A stretch of 34,328 nucleotides of DNA from an uncultured bacterium (GCA_947176765.1 CAMWRX010000023.1:1-34328), one strand, 5' to 3'; shown: positions 16,252-23,603, counted from the stretch's first letter. Notes: generated by a model not told the origin, from the sequence alone. Program-made: numbers and translations.

Positions 16252-16326
16252 GTGTCGAAGAATGATATTTTATATAAGCGACGGTGCCAGTGCCTTTTCT
16301 TTTAGGGCCGGGTGCGAAACTTGTCT

Positions 16327-16360
16327 AAAAAATGCGTCTCATGATGAGACGCATTTTTTT
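16327..16360 (+). terminator. Dispersed palindrome, copy 6, with U-tract
   Basis: A perfect 15-bp stem (16327-16341 and 16345-16359) around TGA, with the core ATGCGTCTCA and its complement, runs into seven T. It has the form of an intrinsic terminator and lies in the leader of the sigma-like gene. Reversed it also gives a T-run, so it may work both ways. Confidence 0.9.
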
Positions 16361-16433
16361 AGCTTAGAAAACCCCTCATGATAACCGCAGAAAATGTTGT
16401 AACCCATAGAATAAAATTTTGTTTTGCCTACTT

Positions 16434-16463
16434 TTGAAAGTTCTTTTAGTTTTTACCTATCCT
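16434..16463 (+). promoter_or_regulatory. Possible promoter of the sigma-like/Orf8-like pair
   Basis: TTGAAA, 18 bases, TATCCT, about 50 bases before ATG 16514, in an AT-rich stretch after the hairpin. The match is moderate. Confidence 0.45.
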
Positions 16464-16513
16464 GCGTTGTGATACTTATGTAGGCAACAGAAGGTGAACA
16501 GAAGGGAACACAA

Positions 16514-16942
16514 ATGACATTAGAACAATTCCATATATTCCAGGAACAAACCTTTGACTCGTTTATAACACATTTAGTAACGAATGAAGGTAAGAATGCA
16601 AGAAAAGAAATTGCACGCAGGGCGAAAAAAGAGGTTGCAATGTCCCAGCTCCTGGACAGTGAGCTTGCTCGCCTTGCAGTAACCGATACATATGATATTG
16701 AGGAGATGACATTTTCTGTTCATGATGAGATAGTCACCGTTAAAGACTTGCTTTTAGGCCAAGCTATCGCTTCTTTGCCCCCAATGCGGCGTGAAGTAAT
16801 CCTGTTGTCCTATTTTTTAGGAAAGAATGACCCACAAATAGCGAAGCTATTAAATCTAACACCAAATACAATTCGTTACCGCAGACAAACAACACTTCAA
16901 AGGTTAAAAGAGATACTGGAGGTGCTTACGAGTGAAAAATAA
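16514..16942 (+). CDS. Sigma-70-like regulator of the conjugative element
   Basis: This 142-residue protein has a C-terminal region-4 helix-turn-helix (LPPMRREVILLSYFLGKNDP, then IAKLLNLTPNTIRYRRQTTL). It resembles the sigma-like Orf7-type regulators of Tn916-like and related ICEs, which activate excision or transfer genes. The N-terminal half is helical and charged, without an obvious full region 2. ATG 16514 follows a weakly purine-rich stretch (CAGAAGGGAAC). Its 3' end overlaps the next gene by 11 bases, indicating coupled translation. The composition is more AT-rich than the transfer genes, as is common for control genes. Confidence 0.85.
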   Translation: MTLEQFHIFQEQTFDSFITHLVTNEGKNARKEIARRAKKEVAMSQLLDSELARLAVTDTYDIEEMTFSVHDEIVTVKDLLLGQAIASLPPMRREVILLSYFLGKNDPQIAKLLNLTPNTIRYRRQTTLQRLKEILEVLTSEK

Positions 16943-17192
16943 AAAGATGGTGCCATATTCTGTGATAGTAGCGGCGAAGGAAGGTGATCCAGACGCGATA
17001 AATACAATACTGTCACACTATGACAGTTATATTGACCATCATTCGCGACGCACTCTATATGACGAATATGGCAATGCGCACAGTGCAATCGATCCAGAAA
17101 TCAAACAGCGCATTCGCACCAAAATCATTGATAGAATAATTCATGACTTTAATCCTTTCCGCCTGCCCGAAGGGGAAATCCTTGAGGAATAA
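16932..17192 (+). CDS. Small Orf8-like helix-turn-helix-region protein of ICEs
   Basis: This is an 86-residue protein containing VAAKEGDPDAINTILSHYDS, then RRTLYDEYGN, and ending RLPEGEILEE. This is the pattern of the small Orf8-type proteins paired with sigma-like Orf7 in Tn916-like elements; they look like a partial sigma region 2. Together the two proteins may form a split sigma factor, one giving the core-binding part and the other the DNA-binding part (inference). The start is GTG 16932, overlapping the previous gene. A long hairpin begins right at the stop. Confidence 0.83.
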   Translation: MKNKKMVPYSVIVAAKEGDPDAINTILSHYDSYIDHHSRRTLYDEYGNAHSAIDPEIKQRIRTKIIDRIIHDFNPFRLPEGEILEE

Positions 17193-17620
17193 TTGTCGTT
17201 CCTTATAAGCGTATCTATCTTTTCAGGTGCGCTTATAAGGGCCGACAACTGGCCCTATAGCATTTCAAAATTGAATAAGGCAATCAGATACGTTCCACTA
17301 TGTGTTGAGCCAGACGGCGGGTGCGCAGGGAAATTCCACCGGGAAAGGAGGCAAGGAACCGGTAGGAATAGAGCGAATAACACCAACGCCATAATGCAGT
17401 TTCAGACAGAAACAAGGGTATGGCTGCGGGCGACGATACGCATATGGGGGATGATGATACTTGCGTCGGCTATGCGTCACAGCGTAGGACGCCCCGCCCA
17501 CAGGAATGGGGGGAGGCACGATAATAACCTATGAAGCGGTTCACCCACCGCTGTCTGTATTGCCTTTTGAGATATATCGTGAAACAGCAAAATCCGCACT
17601 GACCACCAGTGCGGATTTTG
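17193..17620 (+). ncRNA. Candidate structured non-coding RNA
   Basis: No convincing gene lies here, but many hairpins do. TTGTCG-TT-CCTTATAAGCG at 17193-17211 pairs with 17230-17248 (17 bp with a 2x2 internal loop). GTTTC-AGACA-GAAAC is at 17399-17413. GCGTC-GG-CTATGC at 17463-17475 pairs with GCGTAGGACGC at 17482-17492. A GC-rich hairpin is near 17490-17517, and AGCGGT-TCACCC-ACCGCT is at 17535-17552. A strong terminator closes the stretch. A purine-rich segment (GGGAAAGGAGGCAAGGAACC) is at 17340-17359. A 113-codon frame exists but has low complexity, no ribosome site and an unlikely composition. The class of RNA is unknown; it could be a trans-acting RNA or a long leader. It lies between the regulator pair and the integration genes. 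Confidence 0.55.
17588..17620 (+). terminator. Strong intrinsic terminator
   Basis: CAAAATCCGCACTG and its exact complement flank a 5-base loop, ending GGATTTTG. It works in both directions and closes the structured region. Confidence 0.88.
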
Positions 17621-17627
17621 TCGTTTC

Positions 17628-17650
17628 AAATCTCACCATGAGACGCATTT
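17628..17650. repeat. Dispersed palindrome, copy 7 (short form)
   Basis: The core TCTCA-CCA-TGAGA (17631-17643) is preceded by AAA and followed by CGCATTT, nearly identical to copies 2 and 4. It lies between the terminator and the 64-residue gene. Confidence 0.88.
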
Positions 17651-17681
17651 CATTAAAGGAAGGGGCCTTCATTTCACCATC

Positions 17682-17876
17682 ATGGAGAAGATCATCCTTA
17701 ATAGGGTAACGCGGTGTGACGAGAAGGAAACGGAACTGGAATTTACAGTTCGCGGTCACAAAGTCACTGGCCTGTTTCCCGCTGACCCAAAGCCAGGTGT
17801 GTATCATTCTATCAGGAATGTTTTGATGGGCACTTATGCCAACAACAATTTCATTCAAAATGTTCAGAAAATTTGA
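17682..17876 (+). CDS. Small conserved ICE protein next to the recombinase
   Basis: This is a 64-residue protein starting MEKIILNRVTRCDEKETELE and continuing TVRGHKVTGLFPADPKPGVY. Small proteins of this type are found just upstream of the recombinase in related Clostridia elements; the function is unknown to me. A recombination directionality factor or accessory role would fit its place but is a guess. ATG 17682 has AAAGGAAGGGG some 15 bases upstream, a loose fit. It ends just before the recombinase promoter. Confidence 0.7.
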   Translation: MEKIILNRVTRCDEKETELEFTVRGHKVTGLFPADPKPGVYHSIRNVLMGTYANNNFIQNVQKI

Positions 17877-17901
17877 CACAATCCGCAGAATGTGAGATAA
17901 T
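17873..17901 (+). promoter_or_regulatory. Promoter of the serine recombinase gene
   Basis: TTGACA, 17 bases, GATAAT, a near-consensus promoter about 100 bases upstream of the recombinase ATG, overlapping the end of the 64-codon gene. Confidence 0.75.
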
Positions 17902-17973
17902 ACAGTTACAAGGAAACTTGTGACTGAACCTTGACAATTACATACGGGATATATCAATCTGTCATCTCACATT
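17889..17973. promoter_or_regulatory. Inverted repeats in the recombinase leader
   Basis: AATGTGAGAT (17889-17898, over the -10 box) and its exact complement ATCTCACATT (17964-17973) enclose a hairpin GTTACAAG-GAAA-CTTGTGAC (17905-17924). They could be operator halves or parts of an RNA fold controlling integrase production. Confidence 0.55.
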
Positions 17974-18003
17974 TTCGACTTCTTTAAGAGAGGACGGGTT
18001 GAT

Positions 18004-19644
18004 ATGGACAAAACGAGCATTGTCCCAAACGATGCAGTTAGAAACACCCCAACAATAGGAAATCGAGTATACTGTCTTTACCGCGTGTCCACCAATCAGC
18101 AAGTAGACCACGATGAAAAAGACGAGGCAGACATCCCCATGCAGCGTCTGGAATGCCACAAATTTGCCGAGCGTATGGGCTGGACGATTATCCATGAGGA
18201 ACAGGAAGAAGGAGTGTCCGGCCATAAGGTGAGAGCTGAAAGCAGAGATAAGATACAGCTTATTAAGGACGCGGCGCGGCAGAAAAAGTTTGACATTTTT
18301 CTTGTGTTCATGTTTGACCGTATAGGCCGTATTGCAGACGAGACGCCCTTTGTCGTGGAATGGTTTGTTAAAAATGGTATTCGCGTGTGGAGTGCCAAAG
18401 AGGGCGAACAGCGCTTTGAAAGCCACACCGACAAGCTGACAAACTATATCCGTTTTTGGCAAGCAGACGGAGAGAGCGAAAAAACCTCTATCCGAACTTC
18501 CACCCGCATGGGCCAAATCGTGGAGAGTGGCTACTATACAGGCGGCACCTGTCCATATGGATATAAGCTGGTACGGCAAGGCCGAACGAATAAGCGAGGA
18601 TATGACCTCTATGATCTGGTTATCAATGAGGAAGAAGCCCCCCTTGTTCGGCTGATTTTCGATAAGTATGTGACAGAGGGCCGAGGTGCGCAGAGCATAG
18701 CCAATCTGTTGAACAGCATGAAAATCAAAAACCGCTCCGGCAACAACTGGCACCCCTCCAGCATTCGCGGCATGATTAAGAATATCACCTACATTGGCAT
18801 TCTCCGAAGTGGCGAAAGCCGATCACAGGTTTTGCCGCAACTGCAAATCATTGATGAGCAGACATTCCATGCGGCACAGGAAATCACCGCACAGCGGTGC
18901 GGAAAGTATGAGAGCACCCGGCATATCCCCCTCAATGTTAGAGGAACGTCCCTCCTGGCCGGCAATGTCTTTTGTGGTCATTGTGGAGCACGCTTGTCTT
19001 TGACGACCAACGGCAAGGGCAGGCCCAAGAGTGACGGCACTGACACTATTCGGGTTCGGTATGTCTGCCAAACCAAGACGAGAAAGCATGAGACTTGCGG
19101 GGGGCAAACCGGCTATACAAGGCACATTTTGGACGGGATGATAAATGATATTGTGCATGATATTTTCCGTAAAGTAAAAAGCCTGTCCAAAGCCGAGATT
19201 TTAAGTACAACCCATTCAGCCAAAGTGAACGAGTACAAAGCTACCGCTAAAAGGGCCCAGCGGGAGTATCAGAAAGCAGAAAAGGAACTCCAGGGGCTAA
19301 AGCAGGAGGTTGTAAAGGCTGTCACAGGCAATAGTGCTTTCCCCGTTGAACTGCTAAGCAGCCTCGTGCAAGAAACGGAGCAAAAATGCACCGCTTTGAA
19401 ATCGGCATATGAAGCAGCCCAGCGGGACGTAGAACAGAGTGAAATCATCATGCAGGAATTACAAGTTAAGTACAACCAGTTAATTGACTGGTCAAACATC
19501 TATGACGCCACGAATATCGAAACGCAGAAAATGATTGTTGCCCAACTGATTGAGCGCGTGGACGTATTCAGAGGTTACGAGCTGAAAATCAAATTTGCAA
19601 TCAGCATAGAACAATTTTTGATAGGACTTGACATTTCCGCCTGA
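18004..19644 (+). CDS. Large serine recombinase (integrase/excisionase)
   Basis: This 546-residue protein has an N-terminal resolvase domain with the catalytic Ser in YRVSTNQQ (Ser29), the arginine-containing segment FMFDRIGRIADE, and the ESEKTSIRTSTRMG helix region. A recombinase domain follows (PYGYKLVRQG onward, with WHPSSIRGMIKNITYIGIL). A zinc ribbon (VFCGHCGARL near residue 322, with later Cys residues in YVCQTKTRKHETCGG) leads into a coiled coil (about 400-500). It inserts and excises the element by Ser-mediated double-strand exchange. ATG 18004 follows GAGAGGACGG. The gene is the last of the element, directly beside the attachment site. Confidence 0.96.
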   Translation: MDKTSIVPNDAVRNTPTIGNRVYCLYRVSTNQQVDHDEKDEADIPMQRLECHKFAERMGWTIIHEEQEEGVSGHKVRAESRDKIQLIKDAARQKKFDIFLVFMFDRIGRIADETPFVVEWFVKNGIRVWSAKEGEQRFESHTDKLTNYIRFWQADGESEKTSIRTSTRMGQIVESGYYTGGTCPYGYKLVRQGRTNKRGYDLYDLVINEEEAPLVRLIFDKYVTEGRGAQSIANLLNSMKIKNRSGNNWHPSSIRGMIKNITYIGILRSGESRSQVLPQLQIIDEQTFHAAQEITAQRCGKYESTRHIPLNVRGTSLLAGNVFCGHCGARLSLTTNGKGRPKSDGTDTIRVRYVCQTKTRKHETCGGQTGYTRHILDGMINDIVHDIFRKVKSLSKAEILSTTHSAKVNEYKATAKRAQREYQKAEKELQGLKQEVVKAVTGNSAFPVELLSSLVQETEQKCTALKSAYEAAQRDVEQSEIIMQELQVKYNQLIDWSNIYDATNIETQKMIVAQLIERVDVFRGYELKIKFAISIEQFLIGLDISA

Positions 19645-19656
19645 TTTGGGCATAAT
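19628..19656 (+). promoter_or_regulatory. Outward-facing promoter at the element end
   Basis: TTGACA, exactly 17 bases, CATAAT, overlapping the last codons of the recombinase. It reads out through the attachment site. In the integrated state it faces the tRNA fragment and a terminator. In the excised circle it would face the opposite end of the element. Confidence 0.65.
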
Positions 19657-19702
19657 ATCAACACTGAGATTTGTTGGCTGGGGGTAAGCGACTGCACCGT
19701 TC

Positions 19703-19761
<59 letters not shown>

Positions 19762-19776
19762 TTTTGAGAAGTCGGA

Positions 19777-19815
19777 AAAGATTCATTTTGAGTTCTCAGA
19801 ATGAATCTTTTTCTT
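19777..19815 (+). terminator. Terminator after the tRNA-Ala gene
   Basis: AAAGATTCATT and AATGAATCTTT pair around a short loop that itself pairs partly, followed by T-rich sequence. It probably ends the original tRNA transcript and now blocks transcription leaving the element. Confidence 0.8.
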
Positions 19816-19862
19816 TTCCTGACATTGATGCATACGGTTCGGGAAAGCAAAAAGGCGGGTGC

Positions 19863-20819
19863 GTGAACACGGATATCATTTCCATTATTGTGCCGTGCTA
19901 CAACGAGGAAGCGACCCTTTCGTATTTCCGGCAGGAACTGCAGAGGACGGCGGACAGTATGTCCGCCGCCAGCGACCTGGATTTTGAGTTCCTCTTTGTA
20001 GACGACGGATCGACGGATCAGACCCTGGAGCTGCTCAGGCGGTTCGCGAAGCAGGACGGCCGGATCCGTTACCTCTCATTTTCCCGCAATTTCGGGAAAG
20101 AGGCCGCGATCTACGCAGGCCTTCAAAACTGCACCGGGAACTACGCGGCTGTCATGGACGCGGATCTGCAAGACCCGCCGTCGCTGCTGCCGGAAATGTA
20201 CCGGCTGCTGCAAAGCGGGGAATTTGATTCGGTGGCGACCCGGCGGGTGAGCAGGAAGGGGGAGCCGCCCATCCGCAGCTTTTTCGCGAGGAGCTTTTAC
20301 AGGCTGATCAATAAGATCTCCGATGCGGACATCGTGGACGGAGCGCGGGATTTCCGCCTGATGAAGCGGCGGATGGTGGACGCCATCGTCTCCATGGGGG
20401 AATACAACCGCTTTTCCAAAGGGATCTTCGGCTGGGTCGGGTTCCGAACGAAGTGGCTGCCCTATGAGAATGTGGAGCGGGTGGCGGGGGAGACGAAATG
20501 GTCGTTCTGGAAGCTGTTCAAATATTCCCTTCAGGGGATCGTCGCGTTTTCCACCGCGCCGCTGGCGATCGCCTCCGTGGCGGGCATTGTGCTGTGCTTC
20601 GCGGCGTTTGTCATGATCTGCTATATCGTCATCAAAACGCTGATCTTTGGAGATCCTGTGGGGGGCTGGCCCTCGCTGGCGTGCATGGTCATGTTCATGG
20701 GCGGGATCCAGCTGTTCTGCACGGGGATCTTGGGGCAGTATTTGGCCAAGACCTACCTGGAGACGAAACGACGCCCGATTTATATCATTGCTGAGACAAA
20801 TCAGGATGTTTTGGAATAG
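19863..20819 (+). CDS. GtrB/DPM1-like family 2 glycosyltransferase
   Basis: This is a 318-residue protein. The GT2 domain starts SIIVPCYNEEATL, with DDGSTD (nucleotide-sugar site) and DADLQDPP (metal-binding DXD-like). RDFRLMKRRMVDAI and GFRTKWLPY follow as in bactoprenol glucosyltransferases. Two C-terminal membrane helices (about 225-255 and 270-290) anchor it. It probably transfers a sugar to undecaprenyl phosphate for cell-envelope glycosylation. I chose GTG 19863 (VNTDIISIIV): the open frame extends upstream through the tRNA fragment and terminator, which cannot be coding. AGGCGGG upstream may be its ribosome site. Confidence 0.9.
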   Translation: MNTDIISIIVPCYNEEATLSYFRQELQRTADSMSAASDLDFEFLFVDDGSTDQTLELLRRFAKQDGRIRYLSFSRNFGKEAAIYAGLQNCTGNYAAVMDADLQDPPSLLPEMYRLLQSGEFDSVATRRVSRKGEPPIRSFFARSFYRLINKISDADIVDGARDFRLMKRRMVDAIVSMGEYNRFSKGIFGWVGFRTKWLPYENVERVAGETKWSFWKLFKYSLQGIVAFSTAPLAIASVAGIVLCFAAFVMICYIVIKTLIFGDPVGGWPSLACMVMFMGGIQLFCTGILGQYLAKTYLETKRRPIYIIAETNQDVLE

Positions 20820-20840
20820 AACGATTAGGATGGTGATGTG

Positions 20841-21668
20841 ATGATGAATCTTTTTACCCCCCAGGAGTGCGCGGCCAACTATGCCGCTGCGGGGCGGGCC
20901 AAGACGCGGATGCCCCTGATGAAAATGTTCCTGCTGGCGGTGCTGGCCGGGTTCTTGATCGCCATGGGCGGCGCGGTGACCAACACAGCCGCCCACTCTA
21001 TCGCCAACGTGGGCGCGGCCCGGATTGTGTGCGGGCTGCTGTTCCCCTTCGGGCTGGCCATGGTGGTGCTCACCGGGGCGGAGCTGTTCACCGGCAATAC
21101 GCTCATCACCATTTCCGTGCTGGACGGCCAAGCCGCCTTGACGGGAATGCTGAAAAACTGGTGCGTGGTCTACCTGGGCAACGCCATGGGGGCCATGATG
21201 GCGGCGGCGGGCTGCGCCTTCGGCGGACAGCTCAATTACTCTGGCGGGGAGCTGGCGGTATTCACCATGAAGCTGGCGGCAGGGAAGTGTGCCATGCCGG
21301 TGGGCAATGCCGTCATTCTGGGTATCCTGTGCAATGTCCTGGTGACGGCGGGGGTGCTGTTGTCCCTGTCCGCCAAGGATTTGACAGGCCGGGTAGTGGG
21401 CGCGTACCTGCCGGTGGCCTTTTTTGTGATCTGCGGCTTTGAGCACTGCGTGGCCAACCTATTTTACATACCGGCGGGGCTGTTTGCCAGAATGGTTCCC
21501 GCCTACGCGTTGCTGGCCGCTGAGCGGGGCGTCGACCTCACGGCGCTGACCTGGGGCAATTTTCTGCTGCGGAACCTGCTCCCGGTGACGGTGGGGAACA
21601 TCCTCGGCGGCGTAGGTATGGGCAGCCTGGTCTGGTATTGCCATGGCCGGAAGCAGACGGCGGAGTAG
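20841..21668 (+). CDS. Formate/nitrite transporter (FNT) family channel
   Basis: This protein of about 275 residues has six hydrophobic segments and FNT signatures: GFLIAMGGAVTNTAAH, then LFTGNTLITI, then KNWCVVYLGNAMGA, then FEHCVANLFYIPAGLF with the conserved His region, and NLLPVTVGNILGGVGMG near the end. FNT proteins move small monovalent anions such as formate, nitrite or hydrosulfide; the substrate cannot be read from sequence here. Several starts are possible (GTG 20838, ATG 20841, ATG 20844) behind AGGA at 20827-20830; 20841 is a compromise. It lies close behind the glycosyltransferase but seems unrelated in function. Confidence 0.92.
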   Translation: MMNLFTPQECAANYAAAGRAKTRMPLMKMFLLAVLAGFLIAMGGAVTNTAAHSIANVGAARIVCGLLFPFGLAMVVLTGAELFTGNTLITISVLDGQAALTGMLKNWCVVYLGNAMGAMMAAAGCAFGGQLNYSGGELAVFTMKLAAGKCAMPVGNAVILGILCNVLVTAGVLLSLSAKDLTGRVVGAYLPVAFFVICGFEHCVANLFYIPAGLFARMVPAYALLAAERGVDLTALTWGNFLLRNLLPVTVGNILGGVGMGSLVWYCHGRKQTAE

Positions 21669-21679
21669 GCCGAAACGTC

Positions 21680-21714
21680 AAAAAGGGACGCCGCCCATGG
21701 CGGTGTCCCTTTTT
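21680..21714. terminator. Terminator after the FNT gene
   Basis: AAAAAGGGAC-G-CCGCC pairs with GGCGG-T-GTCCCTTTTT around CAT, ending in five T. It is close behind the FNT stop. Confidence 0.88.
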
Positions 21715-21790
21715 GGCCTGTGTTGACGTCCTTTTATTTTTGGGTCGATGTGGCAAACTCGCTTTTCTGGTTTCGAAAAACGGGAAAATA

Positions 21791-21814
21791 AAAGGACTGC
21801 TATAGCAGTCCTTT
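21791..21814 (-). terminator. Terminator of tRNA-Leu
   Basis: A perfect 24-base palindrome (AAAGGACTGCTA and complement) just 3' of the tRNA on the minus strand, continuing into T-rich sequence in that direction. Confidence 0.85.
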
Positions 21815-21820
21815 CATTTT

Positions 21821-21907
21821 TGGTGCGCGAGGCGGGAGTCGAACCCGCACGCCCTTGCGAGCACTGGCACCTGAAGCCAGCGAGTCTACCAATTCCACCA
21901 CTCGCGC
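21821..21907 (-). tRNA. tRNA-Leu(CAG)
   Basis: On the minus strand the acceptor GCGCGAG pairs with CTCGCGC, then A and encoded CCA. The anticodon arm is CTGGC-TTCAGGT-GCCAG with anticodon CAG. A long variable arm (TGCTCGCAAGGGCGT) is typical of leucine tRNA, and the T-arm is GCGGG-TTCGACT-CCCGC. Total length is 87 with CCA. A consensus promoter and a terminator frame it. Confidence 0.96.
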
Positions 21908-21944
21908 ATCTATTTAGTTTGTGCTGTCGTTCAGCACGAGAATG

Positions 21945-21973
21945 ATATTACCACAATGAAAGCCAATTGTCAA
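21945..21973 (-). promoter_or_regulatory. Promoter of tRNA-Leu
   Basis: TTGACA, 17 bases, TAATAT on the minus strand, about 38 bases before the mature tRNA. A small hairpin (GTGCTG-TCGTT-CAGCAC, 21921-21937) lies in the 5' leader. Confidence 0.82.
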
Positions 21974-22132
21974 CAGTTTTTTCACTATGTTTTTTTGGGC
22001 CTTGTTTTTGCGGCAGGGGACAGCTCCGCTCTTGCGAGAGCGTCCGCTAAACGCTGTGAAAACGGCCCTTGCCGGCTGGGCCGTTCCTGCTTGCCCCTTA
22101 TGGCGAGTTTGTGGCGCGCAGCGCCGGGAAAG

Positions 22133-22162
22133 CACACAGCCCCGCAACCGCGGGGCTGTGTG
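22133..22162 (-). terminator. Probable terminator after purA
   Basis: CACACAGCCCCGC and its complement GCGGGGCTGTGTG form a 13-bp stem with a 4-base loop, eight bases past the purA stop on the minus strand. The following T-tract is short. Confidence 0.75.
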
Positions 22163-22170
22163 GGTTCTTC

Positions 22171-23457
22171 TTATTTGTTCCGCATCGCGATCTCGTGGCG
22201 CTTGGGCCCGGTGGACACGATGGTGATGGGCACGCCGACGCGCTTTTCCAAAAACTCCACGTAGTTTTTGGCGTTGGCGGGCAGCGCGTCATAGTCGGTG
22301 ATGCCCCGCACGTCGCTCTTCCAGCCGGGGAGGGTCTCAAACACCGGCTTGGCCCGCATCAGCTTCGGGGTGGTGGGGAATACATCCGTCACCGCTCCGT
22401 CAATTTCATAGCCCACGCACACGCGGATCTCGTCCAGATAGCCCAGCACATCCAGGCAGGTCAGCGCCACCTGGGTGGCCCCTTGCACCATGCAGCCGTA
22501 TTTTGTGGCCACGGTATCGAACCAGCCAACCCGGCGGGGACGGCCCGTCGTCGCGCCAAATTCGCCCCGGTCGCCGCCCCGGCGGCGCAGCTCGTCGCCC
22601 TCGGGACCCAGCAGCTCGCTGACGAAGGGCTCGGTGTTGGAACCCACGCTGGAGGAATACGCCTTGGTGACGCAGATCACGTCCTCAATGGCGGTGGGAG
22701 GCACTGGGGCCCCCACGCAGCCGTAGCCCGCCAGGGTGTGGGACGAGGTGGTCATGGGGAAGATGCCCAGATCCGGATCCTTCATGGAGCCCAGTTGGCC
22801 CTCCAGCAGGACGGTCTTGCCGTCTTTCAGCGCCCGGTGGAGGAAGCCTACCGCGTCGCCCACGTAGGGGCGGATCAGCTCCCGGCACTCCAGAAGCTGG
22901 TCGTACAGCGCCTGGACATCCAGGACGGGCTTGTGATACAGGTGCTCAAAGAGGATATTTTTCACCTCAACGGCCCGGCTCAGCCGCTCCCACAGGCGGT
23001 CCTCGTCAAACAGGTCGCACACCTGGATGCCGGTCTTGGCGTATTTGTCGGAATAGAAGGGGGCGATGCCGCTCTTGGTGGAGCCAAATGCCTTGCCGCC
23101 CAGGCGCTCCTCCTCGTACCCGTCCTGGAGGACGTGGTAGGGCATGAGCAGCTGGGCCCGCTCAGACACAATGAGATTGGGGGCGGGCACCCCCTGGTCA
23201 ATAATGCCCTTCAGCTCCGCCGCCAGCTTGGCCGCGTCCAGCGCCACACCGTTTCCAATGATGTTGGTGATGTGGGGATAGAAGATGCCGGAGGGCAGGA
23301 TGTGCAGGGCGAAGCGTCCATAGTCGTTGATGATGGTGTGGCCCGCGTTGGCCCCGCCCTGGAAGCGCACCACCACATCCGACGTCTCGGCCAGCAGATC
23401 GGTGATCTTGCCCTTGCCCTCGTCGCCCCAGTTGGCTCCTACGATCGCTTTTACCAT
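22171..23457 (-). CDS. purA: Adenylosuccinate synthetase
   Basis: This 428-residue enzyme joins IMP and aspartate with GTP to give adenylosuccinate, the first committed step to AMP. It starts MVKAIVGANWGDEGKGK, holding the phosphate loop and catalytic Asp, followed by RFQGGANAGHTI with the catalytic His. GEFGATTGRPRRVGWFD and the IMP-binding Arg region are present later. The middle motif reads LLEGQLGSMKDPDLGIFPMT instead of the common EGAQG form, so it belongs to a divergent PurA branch. ATG 23457 follows AGAGGT. Its own promoter lies upstream; the gene stands alone. Confidence 0.95.
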   Translation of the reverse strand: MVKAIVGANWGDEGKGKITDLLAETSDVVVRFQGGANAGHTIINDYGRFALHILPSGIFYPHITNIIGNGVALDAAKLAAELKGIIDQGVPAPNLIVSERAQLLMPYHVLQDGYEEERLGGKAFGSTKSGIAPFYSDKYAKTGIQVCDLFDEDRLWERLSRAVEVKNILFEHLYHKPVLDVQALYDQLLECRELIRPYVGDAVGFLHRALKDGKTVLLEGQLGSMKDPDLGIFPMTTSSHTLAGYGCVGAPVPPTAIEDVICVTKAYSSSVGSNTEPFVSELLGPEGDELRRRGGDRGEFGATTGRPRRVGWFDTVATKYGCMVQGATQVALTCLDVLGYLDEIRVCVGYEIDGAVTDVFPTTPKLMRAKPVFETLPGWKSDVRGITDYDALPANAKNYVEFLEKRVGVPITIVSTGPKRHEIAMRNK

Positions 23458-23545
23458 AAAAATACCTCTGCGCCCGGGATTCGCAGCCAATTCCCCTGGT
23501 CTGCCTTATCCGGCGCGCATTGCGGGCCAATAGCCCAACAGCCCT

Positions 23546-23574
23546 ATTATAATCAACTTCCCCCTTCGGCGCAA
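23546..23574 (-). promoter_or_regulatory. Promoter of purA
   Basis: TTGCGC, 17 bases, TATAAT on the minus strand, about 90 bases before the purA start. I see no clear purine riboswitch in the leader. Confidence 0.65.
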
Positions 23575-23603
23575 GTCCTTTGGGCGCTTTTTCCGATTTT
23601 CTC

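Noticed and set aside
17193-17534. 113-codon frame in the structured region
   Set aside because: The start overlaps the long hairpin, there is no ribosome site, and the product resembles no protein; the RNA fold explains the sequence better.
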